DNA of 64,000 bases from Emmonsiellopsis sp. PD_33 (lineage: Eukaryota; Ascomycota; Eurotiomycetes; Onygenales; Ajellomycetaceae). Numbering within the stretch: position 1 is the first letter of the stretch; each line of letters starts with the position of its first letter. Positions 1 to 12,881 of this stretch are shown here, piece after piece. The stretch spans positions 1 to 64,000 of the forward strand of contig JANTQF010000040.1 in the NCBI GenBank assembly GCA_032988165.1, written 5' to 3'. A program made the position numbers and the translations under genes. The notes under the pieces are model-generated. The model did no database searches. It saw only the letters and a program-made list of their open reading frames with translations, and had not been told where the DNA came from.

Positions 1-947
1 GTCGTAAGCGGATGAGTTCGTGGCGGACATTGATGTGTGGCTAGGATGAGACAGAATCGTGAAGAAGGGTCTTAAGTCTATGTGTTTTTTTTTTTTTCAG
101 CCAAAGACGGCCTTCCAGATTCCCCGGGGGTGCTGGGGTTCCAACCGGTTCTTTTCCCATTTTTTTCCCCCCCCCCCCCCCCCCCTTCCCTCTGGCACAT
201 ATATTTACACCACATACGTTCTCCTACCTTAGAACTAGCCAGCATCTAACCGACTTCAATTGCCGAAGGTTTCTGGAAGCAGGATACCCACGGGAGGAAA
301 CATATCTCACTGGAAGCTAGAGTAACGAACATACACGGGTTACTCGGATGGGCAGCTATAAACGTCTATTTATACGTAACTAAGTACAGATACCAAGAGA
401 ATGTGATATAATGTAAGGGATGGATAACCAGGTAACTTATGCCGGATCTGCAGGGATTAAGAACTACTCCGTAGTTAAGTACTAGTAGCACACCTACACA
501 AATATTCTTCCCCCTAACCACCAGGCACTTCGTTACACGAATCAGAATGATTAAGAGTTTGTAACTCAAAAATTCGTTACATGCAGAAGTAGAGGAAGGC
601 TTTTCACTCTCCAATGGCACGGCACCATGTTTATCCCCCGCTTTTTGCCGCCAGCCTCCCCCGCCTCGAAATGCGGTCTGATCTGAAATACCCCCTCAAG
701 GCTGGCTGGCGAGGGAGGGGATGTTGCACTTTGTACCATTGGAATAAAACGGGAGATTATCCACCCGCGCAGTTCAATTTTTGGGTGTTCTTTTCGAGTT
801 TTCCTTTCCGCTGCTGTCATTTCAAACCCGGCGTTGGACAATTCCTTGCGCACGACAATATCCATTGTTAAACCCAAGAGGGCTATTCCCCTTTGAGCTT
901 GCGGGTGTCTTGCATTATCTCCTTTGCCTCAAATACTCGATTTAGGG
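1..947. other. intergenic / 5' flank
   Basis: I see no convincing gene here. There is a 13-T tract followed by CAG near 85-100, which could be the 3' splice site of a gene entering from the left but cannot be followed. A pure C tract of about 19 bases lies near 167-185. The last few hundred bases presumably hold the promoter and leader of the DUF2235 gene. Confidence 0.5.
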
Positions 948-2777
948 ATGGCAGCGAGTTCATCCCAGAACTTCGAAAATGGGTTATCTTGCAATGACCC
1001 CGACGCCATTTTGCCAAAAATCATCGATCCACAGGTGCCCCCATTACATATTGCTAGTAATGGGTTATCTTCTCGTCAGGTAAAGAGTGTACCTAAACGA
1101 TTTTTCATCTGTTGCGACGGTACATGGGAGGACGGAATCAACAATAGAGGGCCCATAACACATGTATCGAGACTTGCGAGGTGTATCAACAACGTGGCGT
1201 GGGATGGTTATCTCCAGGTTGTATACTATGACGGCGGAGTTGGCAACGGGACTGATTTGGTTGCACAAGCCGTCGATGCTGCGACTGGGAGGGGTAAGTA
1301 AGCCATAACTATCGGATATTTTGAACCGCAAGGTTCCTGCTGGAAGTCAGGGTTTCGTCTTCGGATCACTAATATTAATCTTTATCCCCAGGCATATCAG
1401 CCAAGATCAGGAATGCTTACAGCTTCCTCTCGCACAATTACAACTTTGACAACGGCGATGATGAGATTTTTCTGATTGGATACTCGCGCGGAGCATTCAC
1501 AGTCCAGTGTTTAGCATCGCTAATATCCCAGATCGGACTGCTGAGGAAGGAAGATTTGGTGTATCTCCGTGGCTTGTATACATTATGGGCAAAACAAGAA
1601 CACAGGACTCAGTGGGGCGGCCGCCGCAAGCCGCTGGAGGATCTCTGCGATGTAGTCAATAAACTCACGGTGGCCGGGGCGACTAAGCGTGATGTAAGGA
1701 TCAAGGCTTGCGCGGTTTGGGATACGGTCAGCGCACTCGGAGTTCCAACAATCATGTTGTCACCCAGGCCTCTATCATTTGTGGGCAAGAAGGTTCCGGG
1801 CATTGTCGACTATGCTTTTCAAGCCCTTGCGCTTAACGAGAGTAGGAGGCATTTCAAACCATGTATGTGGGAGTCGTGCGAGGCAAATGCGGAAAAGGTT
1901 AAGCAGTGCTGGTTCCTGGGCACTCATGCAGATGTTGCTGGAGGGAACCAAGATTCAGGATTGTCTGCCTTCTCTTACTCGTGGATGATTGCCCAGCTGA
2001 AGAGATATACCACGGCCGATTTGGGAGGGAAGGGAAGTCACTTTTTAAGCCCTGGGTACCTACAATGGGAGGGCAATATCAACAAGGCCCTTAAAAAGTA
2101 CATGGAAAGTTGGAAGATCGGAGAGAAAACCCCAGCCCTAGGTTAGTTAGTACCTCATCCCTATTGCCTGTACCTCGACTAATCTCGAATTAACAGGACA
2201 AGTCAAGAAAACAGGTTGGTATTGGGGACTTGCTGGCCTCAGGTCGCGGAGAAAACATCTCACATTAAACTCATCTAGCAACAACCCCCGTGTTGAGGCC
2301 ACTACGGTTCAATCATTGCCGATGGTTGCTACGAAACCAAATTTTTCTATTACCGTTCATTTCTCCGTCCGGCTCATGATGGCTGAGAAGAGAAACAAGT
2401 GCAGCATGCTCAAAAAGTGGATGACAGAGGTTGAGGGGTCAAATGTGCTATGGAAGCAACCGGAGATTCTGGGAATTTCGGGCATAATCATGGGGATTTC
2501 TGGCAACTCATGGCTCAATGGAAGGCTCTTTGAAGATGAGGTTGATGGATGCGAATGGGCTTTCCTTAAGGAATGGTGCCGGTATTCCCACGTTCCACAT
2601 GAATCAGGATCTGTGCCTAGTGGTTGCGAGGCGCTTCCCATGTTTCTCCACCAATTCGTGGCATATGAAAAACTACCGAGCGTGATGTACAAACGTGCGA
2701 GCAGGAATCGGACCGCCTTCTTTCTGCGAATTATCGGGGGCAAGAAAGAGTCGGAAAAGGGTGTTGACGTGGGATAG
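948..2777 (+). CDS. DUF2235 alpha/beta-hydrolase (Tle1-like phospholipase fold)
   Basis: Three exons: 948-1293, 1392-2141, 2197-2777, about 558 residues. The reading frame is open further 5' only from a TTG, so I start at the ATG at 948. The DUF2235 signature FFICCDGTW lies near residue 51. The nucleophile elbow GYSRGAF puts the catalytic serine at about residue 147. A GTHADVAGG motif near residues 292-300 carries the conserved His and Asp of the family. Both introns are phase 1 with good GT..AG ends. The family includes the type VI secretion lipase effector Tle1, and fungal members are numerous, mostly uncharacterised, soluble hydrolases. No signal peptide or membrane segment is seen. Substrate is unknown. 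Fungal genomes often carry several copies in variable regions. Confidence 0.88.
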
Positions 2778-3564
2778 ATTTTGACGCCGATTTTTCAGTC
2801 TCCTCCGCCCCCTGCTTCTGAGTAGCCCCCGAGTTTTTGAAAATGGGTGTTGCTATGAGTCATTATAATCTGTCCTAGGGTTTGGGGGGAATCTTACCTA
2901 AAGTCAGGTACTGAGGGTGGTGGTAAGAGGACGGGAGTATGGGGGCTTTCTAATGTGTAGGTGCAAAGGCGTCCCATTTTGCTGGGCCAGAATAGCAACC
3001 GGATGTAATTGAAAATACCTTCTGCCCGGTTTTACCACCACCCCATTTAGTGTTCTAGGTTTTTGGATGGTGTTGGGTAGACGAACTGGGCCAACATCGA
3101 GCGTAGATTTGCCAGGAATTGTTTTCTAGTGTGGATGGTGAGACGTGGCGGGCTAGACAGTTTCCCTCATTTAATATTCATGATAGCAGGATACAGGATA
3201 CAGGCATGTAAAGGGGTTTGATGTCTCCCATTAATAGGGGGTAGGTTGGATTATGACGTCAGATGAAAGATTTATAATCCTGTCTCCTTTCTGCAACAGC
3301 CTTTTGACTTATCCCCCTAACTTATCCCCTTGAGCAAGCAAGCAGCTCAGAAAACAGTCAGTCTATCATTAATGATTTTAAATGAGTACTTGATTTTGCT
3401 TTTGTCGTTTTCTTTTCTTTAATCTACCATTCTTTCAATCTGCCTCTCCAACTCGGCTGTGTCCTTATTGATCCTTTCTCAGAATTGGCTCATGTTGGCC
3501 AGTTGTTTCAGTTCACTCTTTATCTTTAAAATAAACTACCGTTGGATCTCTTCAACAGATCAAT
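2778..3564. other. intergenic
   Basis: Non-coding spacer between two same-strand genes. It contains a short direct repeat of 'gatacagg' near 3190-3205 and a pyrimidine-rich stretch just upstream of the ATG at 3565, typical of a fungal promoter and leader. I see no RNA gene. Confidence 0.5.
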
Positions 3565-4503
3565 ATGTCAACATCTAGTGGGAACAGCGGCCAGGGACCA
3601 ACATTCACGCCGTCTGCAGTGAATGCCCCGGTGCCGTCAAACCCAAACAACAAACCTGACGATGGGCTTGCTAAACTGAAGAAGGATTTTATGCGTCAAT
3701 TCCCCAAAGAGACAAGTAAATACAGGTTCCAGGGGTTAGAAAACGCAAGAAGAACATATCTCCATGAAAGAGACCTCTTCAACGACGACACAACAGCATC
3801 TAGGAGCGAGTTCATCATCTTTACCTGTGTTCATCCCGAGATTTTAGAACAAATCCCCGAAAACGACACCCTACCCATATCCTCCTATGAGAAACCGCTC
3901 CACATACTCGTTCTCAAAATGCCCTCGGAGCCTCGTGAAATAGTTGGTGGGCAGTTTGAGGATCTCATGGCTATAAAGTCTGCAGGAATGGGAGTCCACA
4001 ATGAACTAGTCTCCCGAGGGGGGGCGGGCGTCACCAGCAGCAGGAGAACCAAGCAACCGGATTGCTCCTATCGTCCCATTCATCCCCCGGGCACTAGAAC
4101 TACGCAGTGGCCCACTCTCGTGGTCGAAGTCGGTTACTCAGAATCCGCAGCAAAGCTGGAAGCGGATGCCACTTGGTGGCTGAATGATTCCGGTGTAAAC
4201 AACGGCGTCCAAATTGCGGTCACTATCTCCATCAAGCAAAACAAACGTGAGATCATTTTCCGGAAGTACGAGCGAGTTCACAAGTCCACTAGAAAGCAAC
4301 CCGACCGAATGGTGCCAACAATTGTCCAACAGATCACGCTTTCGAAGCCAACCGATGATGCCCCTGTAAAAGTGAGCAGCTCTCCGTTTGTCCTGTCTTT
4401 CGAAAAGGTGTTACTTCGCGACCCAGCTGCAGGAGAGGGAGATATTAGCTTCTCAGAGAATGATCTTCGGACGCTTGCAGACAAGGTGTGGCCCGGAAAC
4501 TAG
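3565..4503 (+). CDS. PD-(D/E)XK nuclease-like fungal protein
   Basis: Single-exon gene of 312 residues with an ATG in good context. The first 45 residues are low-complexity (Ser/Pro/Asn). The conserved block contains QPDCSYRP (PD at residues 165-166) and then WPTLVVEVGYSES (Glu188). The spacing and predicted strand pattern match a fungal family related to the PD-(D/E)XK nuclease fold (Uma2-like), whose members typically read LVVEVGYSES. At the position where the fold usually has Lys after Glu-x there is Gly190, so this may be a catalytically altered or non-nuclease member. No signal peptide, no membrane segment. Function is unknown. The fold assignment is inference, but that the gene is real is well supported by its length and codon use. 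Confidence 0.7.
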   Translation: MSTSSGNSGQGPTFTPSAVNAPVPSNPNNKPDDGLAKLKKDFMRQFPKETSKYRFQGLENARRTYLHERDLFNDDTTASRSEFIIFTCVHPEILEQIPENDTLPISSYEKPLHILVLKMPSEPREIVGGQFEDLMAIKSAGMGVHNELVSRGGAGVTSSRRTKQPDCSYRPIHPPGTRTTQWPTLVVEVGYSESAAKLEADATWWLNDSGVNNGVQIAVTISIKQNKREIIFRKYERVHKSTRKQPDRMVPTIVQQITLSKPTDDAPVKVSSSPFVLSFEKVLLRDPAAGEGDISFSENDLRTLADKVWPGN

Positions 4504-6513
4504 CGAATCGAAAGGGTGGTTGCCCGCCAGAGGTGCGGGGGGGACGTTAGATATGGCGTTATTAATTGTTATCGTGTGCGAGGAAGGATAAATACCTGCC
4601 CGTGGTGAAAACCATTTTCATAGATAGTCAGATCAATCGAACGTTTTTTCATCTCTTGTTCACTACCGACGTAACGCTAAGATCCCTCATAGGAGAACAT
4701 GTTCAACGGCAGTAGAAATGATGAATTAGAATTGAGAATAGCTAACAGACGCAATATAGATGAGGAAGTCCAACAAGATCAGACACAATTGTCGAACCGT
4801 TACCGCTTTTATATACATGAGAGCATCCGAGAGTGACATCATGCGATTCAATTGAGCAATCAAGACTTCCCAAGACGAAGACAGCTATGTTGAGCTGCCA
4901 TTCATTTCATCATTTACTGTTTCGAGCATGCCTGGGTTGGCTTTTGTAGCTCTGCTTTTGCAAGAGTTGCAAGGCCAAAAGTCGCCGTCGCTCCCCTCAG
5001 TGAAGAATCTTTCAACAGCCCGGAATGGCGAGGTTTGGATAGCTCGACCACGGCGCGTGCTGGCTCCTAAGGACTGTTTCTCCCTTCGCTCATCATTTTG
5101 GCGATAATGCTGTTGATGGTCCGCCTAACGTAGTTTCATAAACTCTGTCTGCGATCTTTTACGGAGTAGATATTGCAAGAGTGGGATGGTGATGAATATC
5201 GGCTATCTCCGCACGTGCTAGACAGCACTAGGCTCGGGGTCATTCTCTGTTGAAACAAACGGGATCTTGAAACAACGATTCCAGAAGATTTGTCCAGGCA
5301 ATTTTTGCCCAACCAATGGCAGCCCGCAATTGGGGGTTTTGAAGAGCAGAGTCCAGGTCCGCGCTTTTGCCAAGTTTCCCGAGGGAGAGGATGGTGGTCC
5401 TTGTCAGCGAGTGGCAAACTTGCGGGGATATCCCATCCCTGTGATTCTGTGAGGAGGCTGTCGTCCGGGCCTGGGTGACTCTGCTGCTGAATTGGAATTT
5501 GGAGAGGATTGGGCGTGGAGGAGGTGTAGGTCATTATTATTCTCATTATTAGAGCTGTCAGGAGAACCCACGATGTCTGCATGTTTTCTCACAAGCCTTG
5601 CAATGCTCGTGTTCAGCCCAGGTCTGCCACGTCCAGGGACCAGCAGGGAAAATTCTGAACTGTGGAGAAGGCAATCTCCAGTTCTGACGTGGTGGAGCAC
5701 AGCAGGACAGGCGGGCGAGGGCCAGCAGGGAATCAGAGACACAATCCAACACAAACAGGGTACATAGTAGTTACATTTTATCCTCAGTCGACATCTCACG
5801 CCAGTGTGTAATTCCATGTGTATCTGAGAAAGCCACGGCAGAGGAAGAAAATAATAATTAATTGTCCGACTTCTCCTTTTTAAATTGTGGCGTAACTCCA
5901 TCTTCTCGATCTAGGCCCTGGGGCTATTAATAGGCGTGGCACGCTAGCCACAAGCGCGGGCTGGGCGGGGCTTTAGGGCTGCGATAGGCTGGATCTTAGT
6001 TAAGCCTTTAACCAAGTCCCGTTAAAGCCCCCGCCTGAAACGCCCGCAACCCGCCCCGGCCGTGCAACCTTGGGCCATGCCGTCTATATCAGACGATGGT
6101 TTTATTTTTTTCTGCGAATTTAAAGGACAAAGGAAACACGTTTCTTTTGTTTCAAAAGGATTCCTTCCTCTGTCTCTGTCTCTCTTCCGCTCTTTTATTC
6201 CTGTCTTTTCAGATCCCCTTGATGTATTCGTTTGTCGTGTCTTTTCCCGCCCTCTCCTCTATATGATCAGTCTTTACTGCAATTCTGCTACGACGTTATA
6301 GCTCCCCGCAATCCTCCAGCGCATAACCATTGCGCATTCATTCGTTTCAATCATTTCAATCATTTCAATCGTTTCAGTCGTGTTGGTGGCATCTGTGCCC
6401 GTTTCCAGTCCCTATCGATCGCCCATAACCAGATCGGCATCCCCCGCTGCACCCTGTAACTAGTTATAACCAGCCCTCGTCCGCCCGACGATCGCTGCGT
6501 CCTGCACGTCTTC
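4504..6513. other. intergenic with promoter of the MscS gene
   Basis: About 2 kb with no gene I can support. Several overlapping open frames at 5136-5901 on both strands look like chance. 5920-6065 is GC-rich. Four imperfect 9-bp units of the form tcRtttcaR lie at 6342-6377, in the probable leader of the channel gene. Confidence 0.5.
6342..6377 (+). repeat. 9-bp tandem repeat, 4 units
   Basis: Four consecutive 9-base units of the form tcRtttcaR lie about 140 bp upstream of the MscS-channel ATG. Probably a minisatellite in the promoter or leader. No function is implied. Confidence 0.7.
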
Positions 6514-9500
6514 ATGAAAGGCCGGCCTGGCATTGGTCAGAAACGCTTCTCCCACGACCGCTTCAAGCTCTTGGCCGAGAACGAGGGGGACAAGGGCCGC
6601 GGTACTAATACCATGGCTGCCCCCCACGATGCGTCAATCGACATCCCATTGACTGCCATCCCCAGTCGTGGCCAGACGGGCGCCCGCAAAGCTGAGAGCA
6701 ACACTTCTCCGATCGCCTATGCTCCTCCGTCGGGTCTCCCTGCTAATAGCCCCAGCACTGACGAGAAGAACGGCATCTATACCCACGGACGTCGTAAGAT
6801 GCTGAGAGGCCAGGGAGAGCTCGAGGCGTCCGAGGATGGCACCCTCACGCGCATGGGCAGGATATACAATGCCATTCTGAATTTCTCGGTCGTTACGCGG
6901 TATTTCATCTATGTGTTGCCGCTGGCATTGCTGATTGCCATTCCTATCATTGTGGGAGCGACGGCTGCTCCGGGCGCGGAGATTGGAGGGGTTCGCATTG
7001 TCTGGTTCTTCACCTGGGTCGAGATTGTGTGGTTGAGTTTATGGGTTTCCAAGACCATTGCTCATTACATTCCCTTTGTATTTCAGTTTCTGTGTGGCAT
7101 TGTCAGCTCGGGGACGAGGAAATATGCTTTGATTTTGAAGGCGCTGGAGATTCCCCTCTCGCTTGTTGGATGGTCGGTGACATCGTTGGCCACGTTTATT
7201 CCGGTATGTTTTTTGTTTAAATTGAGCCTGGTTGTTAATTGGTTACCACCAGCACTAACTAATTAATCCACGACAATAGCTGATGACACGAAATCCCGAT
7301 ACTCGAGGTTCGGGTAACACAAGCATCAGGCCGTGGCAAAATGTGGTCAAAAATCTCCTATTCGCTGCGTTCATATCTACTTTGATACTGGCGGCAGAGA
7401 AGGTGTTGGTGCAACTGATCTCCATCAGCTACCACCGCAAACAGTTTGACATGCGAATCAAAGAATCCAAGCGGCATATCTATCTCATCGGTCTACTCTA
7501 CGAAGCTTCGCGGACTCTTTTCCCGGAATACTGCAAGGAATTCGAAGATGAAGACTACGTCATTAACGACTCAATCGTCGGTTTGGGAAAAGGCCCAAAG
7601 GGCCACAAGCGTGTGGGCTCTGCGTCGCCAATGCGTCTGATACACGGTGTTGGACGAGTGGGAGACAAAATCACAGCTGCTTTTGGGAATGTCGCCCATG
7701 AAATTACCGGAAAGCGAGTTTTTGATACCACATCGGCCCATTCTGTTGTCACGCTGGCGCTAGAGAAGCGCAAGTCTTCTGAGGCTCTTGCCCGTCGCCT
7801 GTGGATGTCATTTGTGCTTCAAGGTCGAGAGGCCCTTTATCCAGATGACATTATTGAAGTTCTAGGCCCTGGCCGTGAGGCTGAGGCTACAGAGTGCTTT
7901 GCTGCACTGGATAACGATGAGAACGGCGACGTCAGCCTCGAGGAGATGATTCTCAAAGTCGCAGAGATTGGAAGGGTAAAGCAGTCTATAAATAAGAGCA
8001 TGCATGACGTTGATCAGGCGATCCATGTTCTGGATAATCTGTTATTAACGGTCGTGTTCATTTTGGTGATTTTGGTTTTCAGTATGTCCATCCCCCCTTT
8101 TCTCTGGAGCTTGACCTAATATATCCCCCTAGTTGCCTTCCTCAACAGCGGCTTCGGCACCACCCTTGCCGCCGGCGCAACCGCTCTTCTCTCCCTTTCT
8201 TTCGTTTTTGCCACAACCTGCCAGGAGGTGCTGGGCAGCTGCATATTCCTCTTCGTCAAACACCCGTACGATGTCGGTGACCGCGTCGACATTAACAGCA
8301 ACCAACTCATCGTCGAGCGCATCTCCCTCCTTTTCACAGAGTTCAGATCTGTAAATGAGCACAAAACCACCCAAGTCCCCAACATCGTACTCAACAGTAA
8401 CTGGGTAGAAAACGTGACCCGCTCCAAAGCCATGCGCGAGCAGATCAAGCTAACCGCGGATTTTGGTACTTCATTCGGCGACATCCAGCTTCTCAAAGCG
8501 GAGATGCAGAAATTTGTCCTCGACAAGGAAAACCGTCGCGACTTCCAACCAGACGTTGATATCGAAGTCATCGGCCTAGGCGACATGAACAAGCTTGAGC
8601 TCCGCATCGAAATCCGGCATAAATCCAACTGGTCAAACGAGACAGTCCGGGCCGCCCGGCGTTCAAAATTCATGTGTGCTCTCGTTCTCGCCATCCGCAA
8701 GGTGCCCATCTACGGGCCTGGCGGCGGCGATGCTGCTCTCGGCGACATCACGCGCCCATCTTACTCCGTCTCGATATCGCCCGAGCAAGCCCAGACCGGA
8801 AAGGACGATTACGCCTCCGGCAAGGAGGGAAAACGCATGGTCCCCACCGATCAAATGGACATGTATATACAGGAGCTAAATAGCGTTACTATCCCACCAA
8901 AGCAAGGCGGGAAATCCAGCGCCGTTGACGGCAAGTCCACTGATAACACCAACACGCCAATCTACCGCGGCCTCTCATCTCAACAACCACAAACTGAGAA
9001 GCCAAGCATAGAAACAACCGCCATCCAAGCCCTCCATTCCCGCCCCCCAGCAATGGACCAAGCACGCATGGATGAATCAGACATCCTCCGTCCCGAGGAC
9101 CCCTCCCTAAACCGACCCGCCGCAACAGGCGGCCGCAGCTCAAACGACGACCGCTCCCAAACGGCCGGCGAACCACTAACCCGTGAAATCTCCACCGGCC
9201 GACGAACAGCCAATCCGCTCTCCCCCAACACCCCAGTCAATGAAACCCCATACCCCCCCCCATCCTCACTCCCAGCACCAGCACCAGCACACACACCATC
9301 CTCCTACCCGACATACCCACCCCAACAACAACCACCCCGCCACCCCCAGCACCAACAGGCGGAATTCCACGAATACGAATACGCCACCCCATACGCCCCC
9401 CAACCCCGATCAGCGTCCAGATCCGGCCGCGAAAGCCCCTACTCATCAAATAACCCCTACGCGGCACGCCCGTCGCCAACAGGGTCAACGGGCCAGTTGC

Positions 9501-9625
9501 CACTACCTGTCACGGCGGGTGCGCCGGGGGCGTATACACATAGCAGGCCTGGTTCGGCGAGGGCGCAGACGCCGCCGGTTAGAAGGCCGGTTGGGGAGGG
9601 GAATAATGGCAGCGGAGGTCGCTAG
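6514..9625 (+). CDS. MscS-family mechanosensitive channel with EF-hand
   Basis: Three exons: 6514-7203, 7280-8081, 8133-9625, about 994 residues. Residues 120-270 hold several hydrophobic segments. A textbook EF-hand loop (DNDENGDVSLEE) sits at about residues 441-452, followed by the MscS pore and beta domain, with GSCIFLFVKHPYDVGDRV near residue 535. The last 250 residues are Pro/Gln/Ser-rich and probably disordered. This is the architecture of fission yeast Msy1 and Msy2, internal-membrane (ER) channels that open under hypo-osmotic swelling and modulate calcium signalling. The in-frame ATG at 6613 has a better context (ACCATGG) and could be the true start, which would remove 33 residues. 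Splice junctions keep frame exactly. Confidence 0.93.
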
Positions 9626-10971
9626 GCATGAGTGGCGTGGGTGCGTAATGGGAATGGGAAAGGGACGGAGTTGATTTATGAAGATATTTATGCGTGGCGG
9701 GGGATTTTTTTTGGTTTAATTATATAAAATATAATGGAAGGAAGGAAAATAAGCTAGGAAAAAAAAAATAGGGAGGTTGGTTTTTTATTTATTTATTTAT
9801 CTATTATACTATATAGATGTGTATAAAGATAGTATATAATGGCTTTGAAAGCCATCATTTTCATCAGCTATGGATGCATATCCATATCCATATGGTTATT
9901 ATTTACTGGGTTACGAATTTTGGCTCCTAGCATGCATGATCAATAAAGATATATTTTTCCTTAATTTAGTTGGATTTCATCATTTTTTAAAAGTTCCACT
10001 TATCCCTCTAAAAAGGTGTTCAAAATACATTCGAAAATGGTTTCTTCTTAGCTGTATCCTCTATCCCCCCCCTGCCCCCCCCTGCCCCCCCCAAACCCTC
10101 CTCTTTACTTCCCCCCTTAATTAAATTCCCCAAATTCCCAACACATACATACATCACTAAGCATGTACTGTGCATAAGCAACATTCATGGATATCTTCAT
10201 GAAGTAGTTCTGCTACCTAATACTATCATACAGTACAGCACATTCCCGCCTTCACAAACAGCCCCAAGGAGAAAATAGGGAATAAAGAAAAAAGGAGGGG
10301 CAAAATGGACCCCATACATGAGTAGTAGACCAAAACAGGCCAAACAAAACCAAACTGAGCATCCAAAGGTCATATGGAACAATGGAAGGGAACACAACAG
10401 TGTGGGAGTAAGATAAGGGGGAGGGGAGGGAGATTTCTGGAAAGTAAAAAGTGGAGGGTCGCCCATCTAGTCTATTTGTGGATATTACACCCCCCCCCCC
10501 CAAACACCTGCTCGGGCCCCTTTCTAGTGAGATAGATGGGTCTAACTGAGCTTATGCCGCCCATGTGTGGGATATGTAGGGGACAGTGAGTAAGGCGACT
10601 GGCTGGCTGGCTGGGCGATGGATAGATGTATAATTTCAACAGTGTTGGGAGCGGGGTATCTTTTTCTCCCATTCGGGCGTTTGAAAAGGAAGGGGAGGAC
10701 AACTATCTTCCGCGCTGCGTGGATGGTGCGCGTGGCGTTGTTGAATTCCCGTCGGGATATTTAGTACAGGGGGTCGGAGACGGAGAAGGACGGGCAGGGA
10801 GTAGTGATGAGCGGGACGGGACGGTGTTTCCAATCCAATGACATCTTTCATTCTTTGCGATTTCTCGTTCTCGCTCTGCATCGCTAAACAGCATCTCCAA
10901 CCGCTCTCTCCGTGCTCGTTGCTCGTCAAATCCCAGCCCGGCCACCTCGCAAGCACCCCAAACCCACTGAC
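9626..10971. other. convergent intergenic region with homopolymer tracts
   Basis: Spacer between the 3' ends of the channel gene and MGM101. It is AT-rich at 9700-9960 (probable polyadenylation region), then has three consecutive C-runs separated by TG near 10064-10092 and a pure C run near 10490. Open frames here are repeats or chance. Confidence 0.5.
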
Positions 10972-11993
10972 TCACTTCGTCTCCTTCCACGGATACGACA
11001 CCGCATCATCCTTACGCACCCAAATCTTCGTCCTCCGCTTCGTCGTGACATGCTCAACAAACGCCTCCCGCGTATACTTGGCGCGGAACTGGCGGATCCA
11101 GCGGGGATCCCAGAGCTGGCTGGCGACGCCCAGGTCCTTGCAGCAGCGCATCATGGCGTTGGATTTGCAACCTTCTGTTGCGGTGGGGATGCCGTCGGGG
11201 GAGAAGTAGTCTTGCTCGCCGCGGGCGATGGAGACGAGGCTGTTTTTTCATAAAAGCGGAGAGGGGTTTAGTTATTATTATTTATATATCTGTTGAATTG
11301 GGCATATTCGGGGGGTGGGATGGCTGGTAAGCAATGAGAAGACTTGTATATAACGTACCGCCCATGTGCGACAAGCGCATACTCCCTCGTCACCGTCTTA
11401 GCCGTGACGATACTCTCGCCTCGTGGTGCCAGGCCCCATCCACCGGGTCCGAACGCCTTGTTCAATATCCGCCGGTACTTGATCTCAGGCAAGTAGACTA
11501 TGCCATCAGGCTTGATCTCCACATCTTCGGGGGGGATTTCTTGCAAGAGGATTTCCGCTGCTTCTTTGGAAAAAGGCTCTGCGCTTAGGCCGTGGAACGA
11601 GCGCGTCCAGTCGACGTGATCTTGGGTATTGGGGGTCTGTTCGGTGAGGTCGGAGGGAGAGGGAGAAGGGGGCTTGTCGGCCAGCCCGGTTTTGGAGATG
11701 TTCTGGACCGTTGTGGTGGTGGCTGTGGGGGTGGGTTTTGCGGGGGGGGTAGAGGGAGGTGTCGAGGGTTTGGGGGCAGGGGGAGGAGGGGGTTTCGAGG
11801 CTGTGGAGGCGGAGGAGGAGGATTGGGATTGCCGGTAATTTGTTGAGCTGGCGATGGAGCGCGCTGGGGGTTTCGCGGATGCGGTGCTGAGATGTGATCT
11901 GGAGATGGGCCGACGAGGGACAAACTGGGTGTTGCGTGATGAAGACAGGAGCTCTGCAGCCCAATTGACCCGTTGTAGCGTCCGGGATGCCAT
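10972..11993 (-). CDS. MGM101: Mitochondrial genome maintenance protein Mgm101
   Basis: Two exons: 11993-11359 and 11239-10972 (intron 11358-11240), 300 residues. Residues 1-135 are Ser/Pro/Thr-rich with a basic N-terminus suited to mitochondrial import. The conserved core starts near [14 protein letters not shown], continues through the second exon and ends in [16 protein letters not shown]. Mgm101 is a Rad52-like single-strand annealing protein of the mitochondrial nucleoid, needed to keep and repair mtDNA. I chose the ATG at 11993 (MASRTLQR). The frame is open upstream to an ATG at 12080, but that extension does not look conserved. The gene is divergent from the biotin ligase gene, and the two share an ~890-bp promoter region. 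Confidence 0.95.
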
Positions 11994-12881
11994 AATTCGG
12001 GTCCACGAGAGATTGTTGACCGGTGATGATGTTGAATCTCTATTTATCAAGCCGCGATGTTCTTGGAGATGCAAAGTCACGTGACATCAACGGGTGAAAT
12101 TTGCGTGAAGCAGAACAAGCTCGGATTTCGAAATGGATTGCGGAGTAAACAATTAATATGCAATTAATATACACGGGATATATACACAGAGCTGCGAGTC
12201 TCCAGCCAGTCTGCTGAAGTAGAGATGTCCGTAAATAGATACGCGGAGATGCTAAGAACTGCCTGCGTCTTTCGCCTGCGTCCGCTCATCGTTGCCGTGA
12301 CGCTTCCAACACTCGCGGAAGACCTCCATCTGTAGACAGCGCCATGTATACAATGTCAGCGTGTGTTCCGCCATAGACAGCTCTTCAGTCGGGGACGGCG
12401 GGTTGTGGCGGGTTGAATATCAAATCGAAGATGCGGGATGCGGCGAAACTCAACCTCGCCGCCTCGACTTCAACGTCAACGCCAACATCCCACCACCAGA
12501 CATCCACTCACCTCCTTTTTGCACGCCCTCCAGTCCCTCTTTTCGTAGTAGCAGTCGTTCATTTTCAGCTGCTCCGCTGTCCACCGTCGCCCAACGTTAG
12601 CTCTGCCAGTCGTTCAACTTAGTTCCCGCGAGGCCTACCTGCGCATCCAGTGCTGAAGATCCGCTTGTCCCTACACCCAGCAGCCAGCAGTCAGCGTGGT
12701 GTCCAGTTCCTGGCCGAGGAGGGGGTCCATACCAGTCATCAGGCTCGTCTGCCTCAATCTGCACCGCCTGCGCCGTGCTCTCTGCCTTGGACATTGCGAT
12801 TGCGGTTCACGAGGTGTGGTTTGAAGGACATCAAACCCGCCGCCGGGAACTGGCCTGAGACGACGCTCTCGGGTAGCAAAT
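11994..12881. promoter_or_regulatory. shared divergent promoter region, MGM101 / biotin ligase
   Basis: 888 bp between two divergent ATGs. Short open frames inside (12361-12600, 12597-12913) lack any recognisable domain. No specific operator could be identified. Confidence 0.5.

Noticed and set aside
167..185. Homopolymer C tract as an assembly artefact
   Set aside because: Similar C or G runs occur at 10064-10092, 10490 and 15919, so they look like a property of this genome, although exact lengths may be unreliable.
5136..5901. Overlapping frames of 60-165 codons on both strands
   Set aside because: No domain, no splice structure, frames overlap each other; chance in a GC-balanced spacer.
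8116..9503. Long antisense frames opposite the channel gene
   Set aside because: Mirror frames of the GC-rich coding exon; the plus strand carries the conserved MscS domain.
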